Positions 50,316-61,082 of a stretch of DNA of 64,000 nt are shown in pieces. The position numbers and the translations under genes are program-made. How positions within the stretch are numbered: position 1 is the stretch's first letter; each line of letters starts with the position of its first letter. This stretch comes from Corydoras sp. C115 (lineage: Eukaryota > Chordata > Actinopteri > Siluriformes > Callichthyidae): the NCBI GenBank assembly GCA_019802505.1, contig JAFMOC010000082.1, positions 271,001 through 335,000 of the forward strand, in the 5' to 3' direction. The notes under the pieces are model-generated. The model was not told where the DNA came from. It ran no database searches and saw only the letters and a program-made list of their open reading frames with translations.

Positions 50316-50402
50316 TGCATCGTGCCTAATAACACCTCTATCCTGTGATTTATTCACAATAACACACACCCTCTCACATCTTATTGCTTCAGTAAACACA
50401 AC
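50316..50402. repeat. Palindromic repeat P1, single arm
   Basis: TGATTTATTCACAATAACAC and CTTATTGCTTCAGTAAACAC match P1 right arms. Confidence 0.55.
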
Positions 50403-50859
50403 TCCCTAATTGGATTTTGATAGTTTTGGTAAAAACGTTCAATTTTCCCCCAAATTCATCCCAATTGAACCTGTCTGCTTTTGCCATGTCATCACACCCT
50501 TCAGAAGTGCTGGCCATGACTTCTCACCAATCAAAAGCTGCAGGAGCTGTGAAACGGGAAGAAGATACTTTGTAGATTCTCGTGTCGCGGTGTCACTAAC
50601 ATTGGCACCTTCAGCAAACATTAGACTTTAGTTTCTTTAGCTGGAGATGTGAGGATTGATTTCACATTCTGGTCTCCCACACGTCTTACTCTATTAGTTC
50701 TGCCTGTCGGTTCTTGAGATCTAATTACGGGTCAGCTGTGATCATGTGCTAGCGTACAGTATAAGCTCCAGGTTATTCCATGTTTTGTTGAACTGTTATA
50801 TTGTTATACTTGTTTTTATTCTTTTTTTTTTTATTGAGGTTGTTTTTCTGTGTCTGTAG

Positions 50860-51080
50860 ATGCCAAGCTCTGCTCCATCGTCTCCCTATTTCCGTGACTG
50901 TACTGCAGCTTCATCCCCATGTTCCACTCTCTCTTCTCCACCAATCTCACCTCTCAGGTCAGAAGTCGTGACCTTCCGTGCACCCGCCACCCATCACTAT
51001 TTCCAGCTTGACCCATGGAGGAGGCACAGTTGGGAGCCTGGCGCGGTTGTGCAAGGCAACCCTGCCATTGACACCCGCAG
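50860..51080 (+). CDS. Gene 2 coding exon A
   Basis: The acceptor is TTTTTCTGTGTCTGTAG and the donor is CGCAG|gtacgg. ATG is the first codon, which could be the start or internal. It reads MPSSAPSSPYFRDC.. to ..WRRHSWEPGAVVQGNPAIDTR plus two bases. The composition is clearly coding (Pro/Ser-rich, CpG retained). Confidence 0.7.
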
Positions 51081-54000
51081 GTACGGACACTGTACGGTTA
51101 AGGAATGTCGTGAGCGCATGATCACTGTTATGTTCACTTATAAAGTATTAAAGTACAGTACATTTCGGGTAAGTGATCCGGTAATGAAGGCGGCATGGTG
51201 GAATCCCAATCTGGGTGGAGTTTCCATGTTCTCCCCGAGTCCACATGGGTTTCCTCCGGGTTCTTCGGTTTCCTCCCACAGTCCAAAAACATGGATCAAG
51301 GTCGATTGAATTCTCCAAATTGCCCCATATAGAGTGTGTTTGTCTGTGTGAATGAGTGAGTGTGTGCCAAGTGATAGATTGGCGTCCTGTCCTGGGTGTA
51401 TCTGCCCAGCGCCCGAAACGTTCTCTGCTGGATGGGCATGTGGAACCCCCCCCACAAACCTAATAGAGGATAAAACGGAAGATAATGGATGGATTGATTT
51501 AATGACTGGGGCGGAATCATTACTTTGCCTCTTAGTGCTGGGGATTCAGGTTCGAATCCCAATCTGGGTGGAGTTTCCATGTTCTCCCCGTGTCCATATA
51601 GGTTTCCTTTGGGTTCTCCGGTTTCCTCCCACAGCCCAAAAACAGGGATCGAGGTCAATGTTGGACCAAATTGGCCCATATAGTGTGTTTGTGTGAGTGA
51701 TTGTGTGCCCAGCGATAGATTGGCGCCCTGTCCTGGGTGTATCTGCCCAGCGCCTGAAACGTTCTCCCCTGGATGGGCATGAGGAACCCCCGCGACCCTA
51801 ATATAAGATAAAGCAGAAGATAATGGATGAGGGCATGAAGAATTTGCCTTAGTGCTGGGGATTCTGGTTCGAATCCCAATCTGGGTGGAGTTTCCATGTT
51901 CTCCCCGTGTCCGTATAGGGTTCCTTCGGGTTCTCCGGTTTCCTCCCACAGCCCAAAAACAGGGATCAAGGTCAATTAAGTTCTCCAAATTGCCCCATAT
52001 AGAGTGTGTTTGTGTAAGTGAGTGTGTGCCAGTGATAGATTGGCGCCCTGTCCTAGGTGTATCTGCCCAGCGCCCAAAAACATTCTCCCCTGGATGGGCA
52101 TGGGGAACCCCCCCCCCCTCCCCTGCGACCCTAGTAGAGGATAAAGCGGAAGATAATGGATGGACCTGGTAATGATCTTTAATTAATGCTTTTACATTCT
52201 GGGTGTTTAAAATCCATCCATCCATTATCTTACGCTTTATTCTCTACTAGGGTCGTGGGGGTGGGGTGGGGGTTCCCCATACCCTTCCAGGAGAGAACGT
52301 TTTGGGCGCTGGGCAGATACACCCAGGACAGGGTGCCAATCCTCCTGTCTCCCTGTACCAGATCTAAGGGTTTGTGATTTGCATTTGGGATTACAGAATA
52401 ACAGGAATGTGCCACAAAGTATCACAACAGGGATGAACCCTTTTTTATTTTAATAAAAGCATTTTTTTTTTCTTCAACTAGTCTAAGTTTGGAGAATTTT
52501 AACCCGGAGGAGTTGGCCCTGGTGTTGGGTGGTGCTCTGGGGTGCAAAAGAGCGCGGAATGCGTGCAGGTCCATTACACGTGAAGGCTCACTGTCCTCCC
52601 TCACAGAAGAGGAGACTAGCACCGAGACCCAGCAACAGATTCGCTCACCACTAGAGGTCAGTATGAGCATGCTAAACACTCTGTATGGTGTAGTTCCAGC
52701 AACAACTAACTACTACTAACGTAAACGTGATCGGTGGCTTATATATGATTATCAGGTTTGAACTGACGTCATGTTAAACTATTACCAAACTTATTTGACC
52801 TTTTCTTGCTGAAGATGTGACTTTTTAAAAGCATTTTTGCAGACATCGGTTCCAGATATACAGTATATGATGGAAGGAGTTTTAAGACGGATACAATTCC
52901 CATTATTTTAAGAACTTAATATCATGGTTAAGGTGGCACGGTGGCTTAGTGGTTAGCACGTTTGCCTCTCAGCACTAGGGATTCCCGGTTCGAATCCCCA
53001 TCTGGGTGGAGTTTCCATGTTCTCCCCGTGTCTGCGTGGGTTTCCTCCGGGTTCTCCGGTTTCCTCCCACAGTCCAAAAACATGGATCAAGTCAATTGAA
53101 TTCTCAAAATTGCCCCATATAGAGTGTGTCTGTGTGAGTGAGTGTGTGCCCAGCGATGGATTGGCGCCCTGTCCTGGGTCTATCTGCCCAGCGCCCGAGA
53201 CGTTCTCCCCTGGATGGGCATGGGGAACCCCACCGCGACCCTAATAGAGGATAAAGCGGGGGATAATGAATGAATGAATGAATATCATGGTTTAGTGATT
53301 AGCATGTTCTCCTCTCAGCGCTGGGGATTCCCAATTCGAATCCAAATCTTGGCGGAGTTTCCATGTTCTCCCCGTGTCCGCATGGGTTTCCTCCGGGTTC
53401 TCCCGTTTCCTCCCACACTCCAAAAACATGGGTTCAGAATAAATTGGATGCTTTAAATTGCCCCATATAAAGTGTGTTTGTGTGTGTCTGTATACTGTAA
53501 GTGAGTGAGTATGAAGAACGACCCTATTAGAGGATAAAGCGGAAGAAGTTTTTGGAAATTATTGCATCTTATTTATATAAAATAAATGGGATGGCATGGT
53601 TCCCCATGCCCATCCAAGGGTGAACGTTTACACCCAGGGCAGCGTGACCTTGATCCATGTTTTTGGACTGTGTGATGAAACTGGAGAACTCGGAGGAAAC
53701 CCCGTTGACACGGGGAGAACAAGGAAACTCCATCCAGATGGGGATTCGAACCGGGAATCCCTAGCACTGAGAGGAGAACATGCTAACCACTAAGCCACCG
53801 TGCCGCCCCCTGTAAATATCATTTACACGGAACCCTCCAGTGCAGTGCTTCTTAAACGGTTTTGTAATGCCTGCTTTTGGAAGATGGGAAAGCTTTCAAC
53901 AACTTTTTTTAACAAACGCATGATGCTTAAGGAGCGTGGCTATCGATTCCATGAGCCTACATGTGTTTCAATGTACTTTTAATACATATGTGTAAATAAA

Positions 54001-56686
54001 GCCCGTTCCTATAGCCCAGACATGTCCAACGTCCTGCCCCGCGGTCAGATTCCAAACAGCCCCGGTTTGTAATGTGTTATTTATGGCTCATGATCTCTGT
54101 CTGGGAAAAAAAATTATTACAATAAAAATTGTATTCCGCAAACCTAATACTGTCTGTGTCTGCCTCAGTGCCTCTGGCAGAATTCTGGACACATTGTCAG
54201 ATATTTAGAGGCCACTAGGGGGCAGCAGTGGAGTGGCTGACACAAATACTGATTGATTTTAGATGCGCTGCTTGAACTTAAACTTAATTTGAAATAGCTT
54301 AACTTTAAGATGTTCTTTACATTTTGTTTAATGTTCTCTGACTCTCCAGATATGAAATAATTGTGTCTTTAGAGTTGTTTATATTCGGTTACATTGCTAT
54401 ATGAAAAATGAAGGTAATTATGACTATGGATATGGGTTTAACAGTGTGTAACGTTTGTGGGGGAAAAAATATCAGGGGCAACTATTTGCCCCTGGACATC
54501 TTCACTTCATCACATTTAGCCCTCTTTGCAAAAAGTTTGGACCCCCCTGCTATAGCCTTATGATCTCACAACCCCTTTCCCCGACATGAGAGCCGCTGAC
54601 AGGTGAGTTGAATACCACTAATGAGTCAAATCGAATGAATCAAATGGAGCGTTGATGATGTGCTTTAGCTTTATACAATGTGCAAGTGAGGATTAAAGGG
54701 CTTGCTCAGGCTAATCAGCCCATGGGCTCGAACCCTTAATCTCCTAATATCCAATATCGTATGTAATGTGTGTGTGTGTGTATATATATATTCATTCATT
54801 CATTCATTCATTATCTTCCGCTTTATCCTCTATTAGGGTCGCGGGGGGGGGGTTCCCCATGCCCATCCAGGGAGAATATTTCGGGCGCTGGGCAGATAGA
54901 CCCAGGACAGGGCGCCAATCCATCGCTGGGCACACACTCACTCACACAGACACGCACGCATACACACTCTATATGGGGCAATTTGGAGAACTCAATTGAC
55001 TTGATCCATGTTTTTGGACTGTGGGAGGAAACCGGAGAACCCGGAGGAAACCCACGCAGACACGGGGACTCGAACCGGGAATCCCTAGTGCTGAGAGGCA
55101 AACGTGCTAACCACTAAGCCACCATGCCGCCTATATATATATAGGATTAATATTGCGCATGGGATCAAAGCATTATTATTTTTTTTTCTGACATTAATAT
55201 TGCTTAAGTTCTCATACTTTTAACGAGCTACTGCAGTGTTTGTTCTCTAATCAGGCCCACGTGAGAATGTATCTCTGTGTCAAGGTCAGAATGTGCAGAA
55301 GGGAGTCACAGGCAGGGAGTAGTGTTGTACGGGTCGGCTGACAATTTATGCTCTGAAAACAAAAGTGTCATTCTCATCGTTAAGCAGAATAACTTCTGCT
55401 CAGGCGGGGTGACCCACAGGTGATCAATCTGAGATGGAAGAGCAGCAAAGGTGGGGACCTGTGCAGAAGAGTATATGAAGATGGAGTCAGAGTCAGAGGT
55501 CGGAGAACAGGCAGATCGTGTATGGGTTGTTGACTGCGCTCTTCTCCCCAGATTTCTGTTGTATTAATAAATGTTATTTCTTCACTCAGAATTGTTGGTG
55601 TGATCTCCTCTTTTTCAAACGAACGCACGAGTAGATTTACCCACAATATATATATGTGTGTGTGTGTGTGTCCCTCGTTTGGGTTTTCATTGTCTCAGTT
55701 GGGTGATTGGTTTGTTTTTGTGCACGTGATTAGTTGGTTTTCTATTTAGTTTCCGTATTCCCTCGTATTCGCTCTCGGGGCACGTCTTTGTTTGCGGTAA
55801 CAACCCAATGTTAGTTTGTTTCGTTCTTTCCCCCCTTTCTGTTGGTGTTCTGTCACCAGTTTTAATTAATAAATCTGTTTGGTTTTTATCCCGGTGTTTT
55901 CTGGACTCTCCTTCCGCGTTCAGCCACGGTGTGACGCTGCGCACTCTCTCCGCGCAGGTCATACTCGTGGGAACGTTTCCCTCCGTTGACCGGCGTACGC
56001 AGTATTCGGTGCCCAGGAAGCGCTCACTAAGCGCGAGCGGCGTACGCAATTTCCCCGCGTAGCCGCTCTCATCCGGGGAAGAACGAGCTTTCTGACATAT
56101 ATATATATATATATTAGGGGTGAGCTGCAATATTCACTGATTCGACGATTCGATTCGGAGAACCGTAGTCGACTATGAACCTCATAGTCGAATGTACCAT
56201 TTTGACCACATGGGGGTGCCCATGGCTGCTGCTAAGCATTAGTTTTTACATGAAATGTCTTTGTTTTCGTTATATATATAGCCTTTTGTCAAATAAAATC
56301 ATCCTAATTTCTGTTAATATTTTTTTTAAATGATGTGTGCACTTTAACAATAGGCTACACATTAATAAAGCTCCCCCTGCAGTTAGTTGCACGTTCCAAA
56401 TGAGCAGAGCTGAACACGCTACAGGACCGTTAGCATCTACCGGTTTATTTTTCCATGATGGCTATGGCTTTTATAGGTTTTTCCTTTGAAGTGGAAAAAA
56501 GTCCAGAACGGGGATCCCATTTCCGGTGCTCTAGAAAAACAAGTAAAATATTTAAAAAAATATTTTTTAAAAACCACGCTTATAGCGCCATCTTGGGGTG
56601 AAATTTTAACTGATTCGACTATCAGTCGACTATAGGGAAAATCTGATGAATCAGATTCGACTATGAAAATCCTTAGTTGAAGACAC

Positions 56687-56770
<84 letters not shown>

Positions 56771-56787
56771 TACATACGAGTAATATA

Positions 56788-56876
<89 letters not shown>

Positions 56877-59217
56877 TCTCAACATGTATGACATTCAATT
56901 TGGAAAGAGGGATTTAATGGATTTAATGTCCAGATGGAGTTTGTGAGTATAACCGAAATATTAATCCTTTCAGGAACAGGCAAGTCAGATGATTGGCTGC
57001 AGTGTCTCGGATCCCAGCCTCTGTGTGGTGAGACGCACCAAGAAATCATCTACTCCTCGCCCTCGCTCGTACTGCTATGGTGAGAAGAGTGTGTGGGAGT
57101 GGGAGTGATAAAGTGATCTATTTTGCCTGCTGTGCTTACACACACACAGGAATTTGCCCTTTACTCATCCGTGCAGTGAAACACACACTGTGTGAAGTCA
57201 GCACACGTACCCGGAGCATCCCTGTACACGGTTCCCAGGGGGCAGTTGGAGAGCAATAGGTGCCTTTCCCAAGGGCACTTCAGATGCAGTACTTGTTGGA
57301 AGTGGGAATTGAACTGAGGACCTTCAGGTCACAAGTCTGGTCCCTTTACCACATGTCTGCGACTGCCTGACAGATTTTCCCGTTCTTGAATGTTCTTGTA
57401 AATGTATAAAAGTCATTCACTCATTATCTTCTGCTTAATCCTCTACTAGGGTCGTTGGGGGGGTTCCCCATGTCCATTAAAGGGAGAACATTTCGGGCGC
57501 TGGGCAGATACACCCAGGACAGGGCGCCAATCTATCACTGGACACACTCACTCACACAGAAACACACGCAAAAACACTGTATAGTTGAGTAACACAAACA
57601 TAATGACTTACTGAAAGAACACGTCCAATTTTTTTAATTAAGTTAAAGTTTGCTCTCATGCTCAGGATGACTCCGTATCTTAGTCTGGCTTTTGCGTTTA
57701 CTTACTATAAATAACAAAGTACAAAAAGTTTAAGCTCTTTCCCCTTTTAAAACATTCTTTTTTGCTCTTTCATTGTAGAGAGTGTGCCGCACAACGAAAT
57801 TGGAGGATCAACCCACAGGTTTGTTTTCCAACCAATTGATTAACTTTAATAAACTACAACCATCTGTTTGTATTTTTAGTCTAACAATTAATGTTCCATC
57901 CATCCATCTTCCGCTTTATCCTCGTGGGGTCATTGGGGGGTTCCCCATGCCCATCCAGGGGAGAACGTTTTGGGCGCTGGGCCAATCTATCACTGGGCAC
58001 ACACTCACTCACACAGACACACTCTATATGGGGCAATGTGGAGAATTCAATTGACCTTGATCCATATTTTTGGACTGTGGGAGGAAACCGGAGAACCCGG
58101 AGGAAACCCACGCGGACACCATGGAAATTCCACCCAGATTGGGATTCGAACCGGGAATCCCTAGCACTGAGAGGAGAACATGCTAAACACTAAGCCACCG
58201 TGCCGCCCACAATTAATGTTCTTTTTAAAACGTGTTTCTATTCTCCTCTGCTTACTTTAGTCTAGACTGTGATGTGTCTGCGTTCACTGGGGGGGTTGAG
58301 AGGGACGAGGACAGGGGAGACACTGAAGAAAGTGCTTTGGTCCGGACGTTTAGCTTCCTGCGCAAGATGAGGTCAAATCGAAAGGTAAGTCCTAAACCTC
58401 TCAGTAGTGAGTAAATTTACTCTTTATCCTTTGCACTTTACAGGCTTATTTAAATGTTAAATACGTTAATTAAATGTTGAAGTTTCTTATTTTGGCGGCA
58501 CGGTGGCTTAGTGGTTAGCACGTTCGCCTCTCAGCACTAGGGATTCCCGGTTCGAATCCCCATCTGGTTGGAGTTTCCATGTTCTCCCCGTGTCTGCGTG
58601 GGTTTCCTCCGGGTTCTCCGGTTTCCTCCCACAGTCCAAAAACATGGATCAAGTCAATTGAATTCTCAAAAATTGCCCCATATAGAGTCAAGTCAAGTCA
58701 AGTAATTTATTTATATAGCGCTTTTTACAACAGTACATTGTCACAAAGCAGCTTTACAGAATGAAAAGCCTTTAAACCTTTAAACCCCCAAAGAGCAAGC
58801 CGAAGCGACAGTGGCAAGAAAAAACTCCCTTTTATGTTGTTATTTAAGGAAGAAACCTTGGGAGGACCAAGACTCAATGGGGGACTCATCCTCCTTGAGC
58901 GGCCGGGCAGCAACAACAGTGTAGAACAGCCATGTCCAGATACTAAACAAATGGAAAAACTAACAACTAGAAAACTATATGTGAGTCCATTAGGGGCGTC
59001 CTGCAGGACCACCTTGTCAGGATCCATACAGAGTGTGTTTGTGTGAGTGAGGTGTGTGCCCAGCGATGGATTGGCGCCCTGTCCTGGGTCTATCTGCCCA
59101 GCGCCCGAGATGTTCTACCCTGGATGGACATGGGGAACCCCACCGCGACCCTAATAGAGGATAAAGCGGGAGATAATGAATTAATGTTTCTTATTTTTCT
59201 TATTATTGTAGGACTGA
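50860..59217 (+). CDS. Ser-rich protein resembling AKAP13/ARHGEF28-type RhoGEF regulatory region (gene 2)
   Basis: Five exons (221,175,106,40,124 nt) join in frame into 222 codons beginning MPSSAPSSPYFRDC. The protein is Ser/Pro-rich, probably disordered, with no transmembrane or catalytic motif. Landmarks in order: RRHSWEPG, TRSLSLENFNPEEL, REGSLSSLTEEETSTE, SQMIGCSVSDPSL, RTKKSSTPRPRSYCY, and ALVRTFSFLRKMRSNRK. AKAP13 (and related ARHGEF28) has, from memory, a similar order (HSWEPG-like, RRSFSLEGL, SLVSLSEED, RTFSYIKNKM) just before its Lys-rich linker, C1 and DH-PH domains. None of those domains is in the window. Human DAPK2 and AKAP13 are both on 15q, which fits the neighbourhood. A sixth exon at 59212 adds Asp then TGA. 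The alternative is that this is only the N-terminal part and later exons lie beyond 64 kb. The family call is tentative; the exon chain is well supported. Confidence 0.6.
51189..51496 (+). mobile_element. V-SINE lacking A/B boxes
   Basis: GGCGGCATGGTGG joins AATCCCAATCTGGG. First of three in a row. Confidence 0.87.
51527..51832 (+). mobile_element. V-SINE, head truncated
   Basis: Starts TTTGCCTCTTAGTGCTGGGG. Shares CCACAGCCCAAAAACAGGGA with the next copy. Confidence 0.87.
51841..52166 (+). mobile_element. V-SINE, head truncated
   Basis: Starts AATTTGCCTTAGTGCTGGGG. Same private core variant as the previous copy, so the two are duplicates. Confidence 0.87.
52211..52340 (-). mobile_element. 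V-SINE tail third
   Basis: (ATCC)n to GACAGGGTGCCAATC. 140 bp before exon B. Confidence 0.83.
52482..52656 (+). CDS. Gene 2 coding exon B
   Basis: The acceptor is TTTTTTTCTTCAACTAG and the donor is GAG|gtcagt. One base completes Ser, then 58 codons read LSLENFNPEELALVLGGALG.. and REGSLSSLTEEETSTETQQQ. The phase fits exons A and C. Confidence 0.72.
52933..53280 (+). mobile_element. V-SINE, young subtype
   Basis: Target duplication AATATCATGGTT. (ATGA)n tail. Confidence 0.92.
53286..53546 (+). mobile_element. V-SINE, older, directly behind
   Basis: CATGGTTTAGTGATTAGCAT to GATAAAGCGGAAG with a 3' deletion. Its start overlaps the previous copy's target duplication. Confidence 0.83.
53595..53808 (-). 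mobile_element. V-SINE, internally deleted
   Basis: GGTTCCCCATGCCCATCC to CCACCGTGCCGCCCC. The CA block is lost. Confidence 0.85.
54017..54549 (+). mobile_element. Short hAT-type element
   Basis: Exact 8-bp duplication CTATAGCC (54009-54016, 54550-54557). Ends CAGACATGTCCAA and TTTGGACCCCCCTG are imperfect inverted repeats. No ORF. Confidence 0.85.
54790..55131 (-). mobile_element. V-SINE
   Basis: (ATTC)n tail. Core lacks GAACATGGAAACTCCACCCA. Flanked by TATATATA on both sides. Confidence 0.9.
55672..56096. mobile_element. LTR copy 3, inverted and truncated
   Basis: Reverse of the 14940 family, from GTCCCTCGTTTG (the CACCTGTGA end lost in a GT run) to AGCTTTCTGACA. No internal retroelement sequence. 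Confidence 0.8.
56115..56691 (+). mobile_element. hAT element, copy 4
   Basis: TAGGGGTG...CACCCCTA inserted in an AT repeat. Resembles copy 1 closely, but the BED segment (SKVWEFF...KCKLC) is deleted and replaced by TTTTATAGGTTTTTCCTTTG. Confidence 0.9.
56691..56871. repeat. (TA)n tracts around a GT island
   Basis: 56691-56762 and 56799-56871 are TA arrays separated by TACACACATTACATACGAG and GTGTGTGTG. Confidence 0.96.
56974..57079 (+). CDS. Gene 2 coding exon C
   Basis: The acceptor is TTAATCCTTTCAG and the donor is TATG|gtgaga. Thirty-five codons read EQASQMIGCSVSDPSLCVVR then RTKKSSTPRPRSYCY, plus one base. Confidence 0.7.
57098..57371 (-). mobile_element. SINE-B, copy 3
   Basis: AAAGTGATCTATTTTGCCTG, CAGTGAAACACACAC, CCCAAGGGCACTTCAG, GGGAATTGAACTGAGGACC. 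Starts 20 bp after exon C's donor. Confidence 0.8.
57415..57586 (-). mobile_element. V-SINE tail half
   Basis: TCATTATCTTCTGCTTAATC to CAAAAACACTGTATAG. Confidence 0.85.
57779..57818 (+). CDS. Gene 2 coding exon D (40 nt)
   Basis: The acceptor is CTCTTTCATTGTAG and the donor is CACAG|gtttgt. It reads (E)SVPHNEIGGSTH with two bases carried over. Supported by phase on both sides. Confidence 0.62.
57904..58207 (-). mobile_element. V-SINE between exons D and E
   Basis: Target duplication ACAATTAATGTTC. Deletion of AGATACACCCAGGACAGGGC. 55 bp before exon E. Confidence 0.9.
58261..58384 (+). CDS. Gene 2 coding exon E (RTFSFLRKM)
   Basis: The acceptor is CTGCTTACTTTAG and the donor is AAAG|gtaagt. 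It reads (S)LDCDVSAFTGGVERDEDRGD.. and ALVRTFSFLRKMRSNRK. The basic RTFSFLRKM motif is the best link to AKAP13-like proteins. Confidence 0.72.
58494..59185 (+). mobile_element. V-SINE split by repeat R1
   Basis: SINE parts 58494-58688 and 59033-59185. Outer target duplication TTTCTTATTTT. The right copy of the duplication becomes part of the pyrimidine tract of the acceptor at 59211. Confidence 0.88.
58689..59032 (+). repeat. Interspersed repeat R1, copy 2
   Basis: (CAAGT)n then TTATTTATATAGCGCTTTTT... as at 34515. Lies in the SINE between GCCCCATATAGAG and TGTGTTTGTGTGAG. Confidence 0.78.
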
Positions 59218-59305
59218 AGCATTAGAACAATGGTGTTTGAATTGGGTTCTGTCTTGTTAAACTGCCATGCCTGCGCTTGTTAATAAACCTGCATAATTAG
59301 TTACA
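59212..59305 (+). CDS. Candidate terminal exon of a short gene 2 isoform
   Basis: A strong acceptor (TTTTTCTTATTATTGTAG) is followed in phase 0 by GAC TGA, so the protein would end ..RSNRKD at 223 residues. AATAAA lies at 59282-59287, then TTAGTTACATA. This could be alternative polyadenylation or the true gene end. Only the first six bases would be coding. Confidence 0.4.
59282..59287 (+). terminator. Poly(A) signal AATAAA after short terminal exon
   Basis: A canonical hexamer 65 bases after the TGA in non-repeat sequence. The next SINE begins about 30 bases later. Confidence 0.4.
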
Positions 59306-59320
59306 TACAACTAATTTCCA

Positions 59321-59649
59321 TCCATCCATCCATTATCTTTCATTTTATCCTCTATTAGGGTTGTGGGGGGGTTCCCCATCCAGGGGAGAACGTTTCGGGC
59401 GCTGGGCAGATACATCCAGGACAGGGCGCCAATCTATCACTCGGCACACACTCACACAAACACACTCTATATGGGGCAATTTGAAGAATTCATTTGACCT
59501 TGATCCATGTTTTTGGACTGTGGGAGGAAACCGGAGAACCCATGGAAACCCATGCTGACACGGGGAGAACATGGAAACTCCACCCAGATGGAGATTCGAA
59601 CCGGGAATCCCTAGCGCTAAGAAGGGAACATGCTAACCACTAAGCCACC
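59321..59649 (-). mobile_element. V-SINE, first of a chimeric pair
   Basis: (ATCC)n tail, CCCATGGAAACCCATGCTGA private variant, head ends AAGCCACCCAC (GTGCCGC lost). Flanks ACAACTAATT. Confidence 0.88.
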
Positions 59650-59658
59650 CACAACTAA

Positions 59659-60000
59659 TTCATTCATTCATTATCTCCCGCTTTATCCTCTATTAGGGTC
59701 GCGGTGGGGTTCCCCATCCCCATCCAGGGGAGAACATCTCGGGCGCTGGGCAGATACACCCAGGACAGGGCGCCAATCCATCGCTGGGCACACACTCATT
59801 CACACAAACACACTCTATATGGGGCAATTTGAAGAATTCATTTGACCTTGATCCATGTTTTTGGACTGTGGGAGGAAACCGGAGAACCCATGGAAACCCA
59901 TGCTGACACGGGGAGAACATGGAAACTCCACCCAGATGGAGATTCGAACCGGGAATCCCTAGCGCTGAGAGGAGAACATGCTAACCACTAAGCCACCCAC
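59659..60000 (-). mobile_element. V-SINE, second of a chimeric pair
   Basis: Tail half is the young (ATTC)n type. Core and head half repeat the private variants of the previous copy (TTTGAAGAATTCATTTGACC, CCCATGGAAACCCATGCTGA). Flanks again ACAACTAATT. Confidence 0.88.
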
Positions 60001-60055
60001 AACTAATTTACTATTAAAATAATAATAATGTTAATAACAATAATAATAATAATCA

Positions 60056-60397
60056 TGGGCAGCATGGTGCATAGAACATTCACCTCAGCGCTGGAGATCC
60101 AGGTTCGAATCCCAATCTTGGTGGAGTTTCCATGTTCTCCCCGTGTTCGTGTGGGTTTCCTCTGTGTTTTCTGATTTCCTCCCACAGTCCAAAAACATGA
60201 ATCGAATTGGTTGCTGTAAATTGCCCCTATATAGTTTGTGTCTATGTGCGAGTGAGTGCGCCCTGTCCTGGGTGTATCTGCCCAGCGCCGAAACATCCAC
60301 CCCTGGATGGGCACAGGGAACCCCCATATAGAGGCTGTTTGTGTGAGTGAGCTACCCTAGTCCCCTGTTATAGGGTTAGACAGAAGCTAATGAGATG
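60056..60397 (+). mobile_element. V-SINE, very divergent
   Basis: GGGCAGCATGGTGCATAGAA to CTAATGAGATGAG. About 70 bp before the candidate micro-exon. Confidence 0.75.
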
Positions 60398-60467
60398 AGA
60401 ATAATCATCATCTAAGATTTAGCATTTTATTCTAATACAAAAATAATTGAAGGAATCTTTCCTGCAG

Positions 60468-60484
60468 AAGGAAGTCCTGAAAAG
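60468..60484 (+). other. Possible 17-nt micro-exon of gene 2
   Basis: TCTTTCCTGCAG precedes AAG GAA GTC CTG AAA AG, which is followed by a near-consensus donor gtaaga. It is phase-compatible with exon E (K E V L K). AKAP13-type proteins have a Lys/Glu-rich linker at this point. Low support from length alone. Confidence 0.25.
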
Positions 60485-60589
60485 GTAAGAACCAGTGTGA
60501 GGTGTATTACCGCTTATTACCAGCAGATGGCAGAATAAGATGCAAAATCTATGATGTTAATGTAGTATTTGAGAAGCATCTCTTCACCT

Positions 60590-60658
60590 CTCTCTCTCTG
60601 TCTTTCGTACTCCACCTCCTTACAATAATATTTTAAATGTTAAATGAAGTTTCAGATG

Positions 60659-60695
<37 letters not shown>

Positions 60696-60830
60696 TTTGT
60701 ACTCCACCTCCTTACAAAAATATTTTAAATGTTAAATGAAGTTTCAGATGCCTCTCTCTCTCTCTCTCTCTCTCACTCTCTCTCTCTCTCTCTCTCTCAC
60801 TCTCTCTCTCTCTCTCTCTCTCACTCTCTC

Positions 60831-60874
<44 letters not shown>

Positions 60875-60970
60875 ACTCTTTCGTACTCCACCTCCTTACA
60901 ATAATATTTTAAATGTTAAATGAAGTTTCAGATGCCTCTCTCTCTCTCACTCTCTCTCTCTCTCTCTCTC

Positions 60971-61016
<46 letters not shown>

Positions 61017-61082
61017 ACTCTCTCTCTTTCATACTCCACCTCCTTACAATAATATTTTAAATGTTAAATGAAGTTTCAGATG

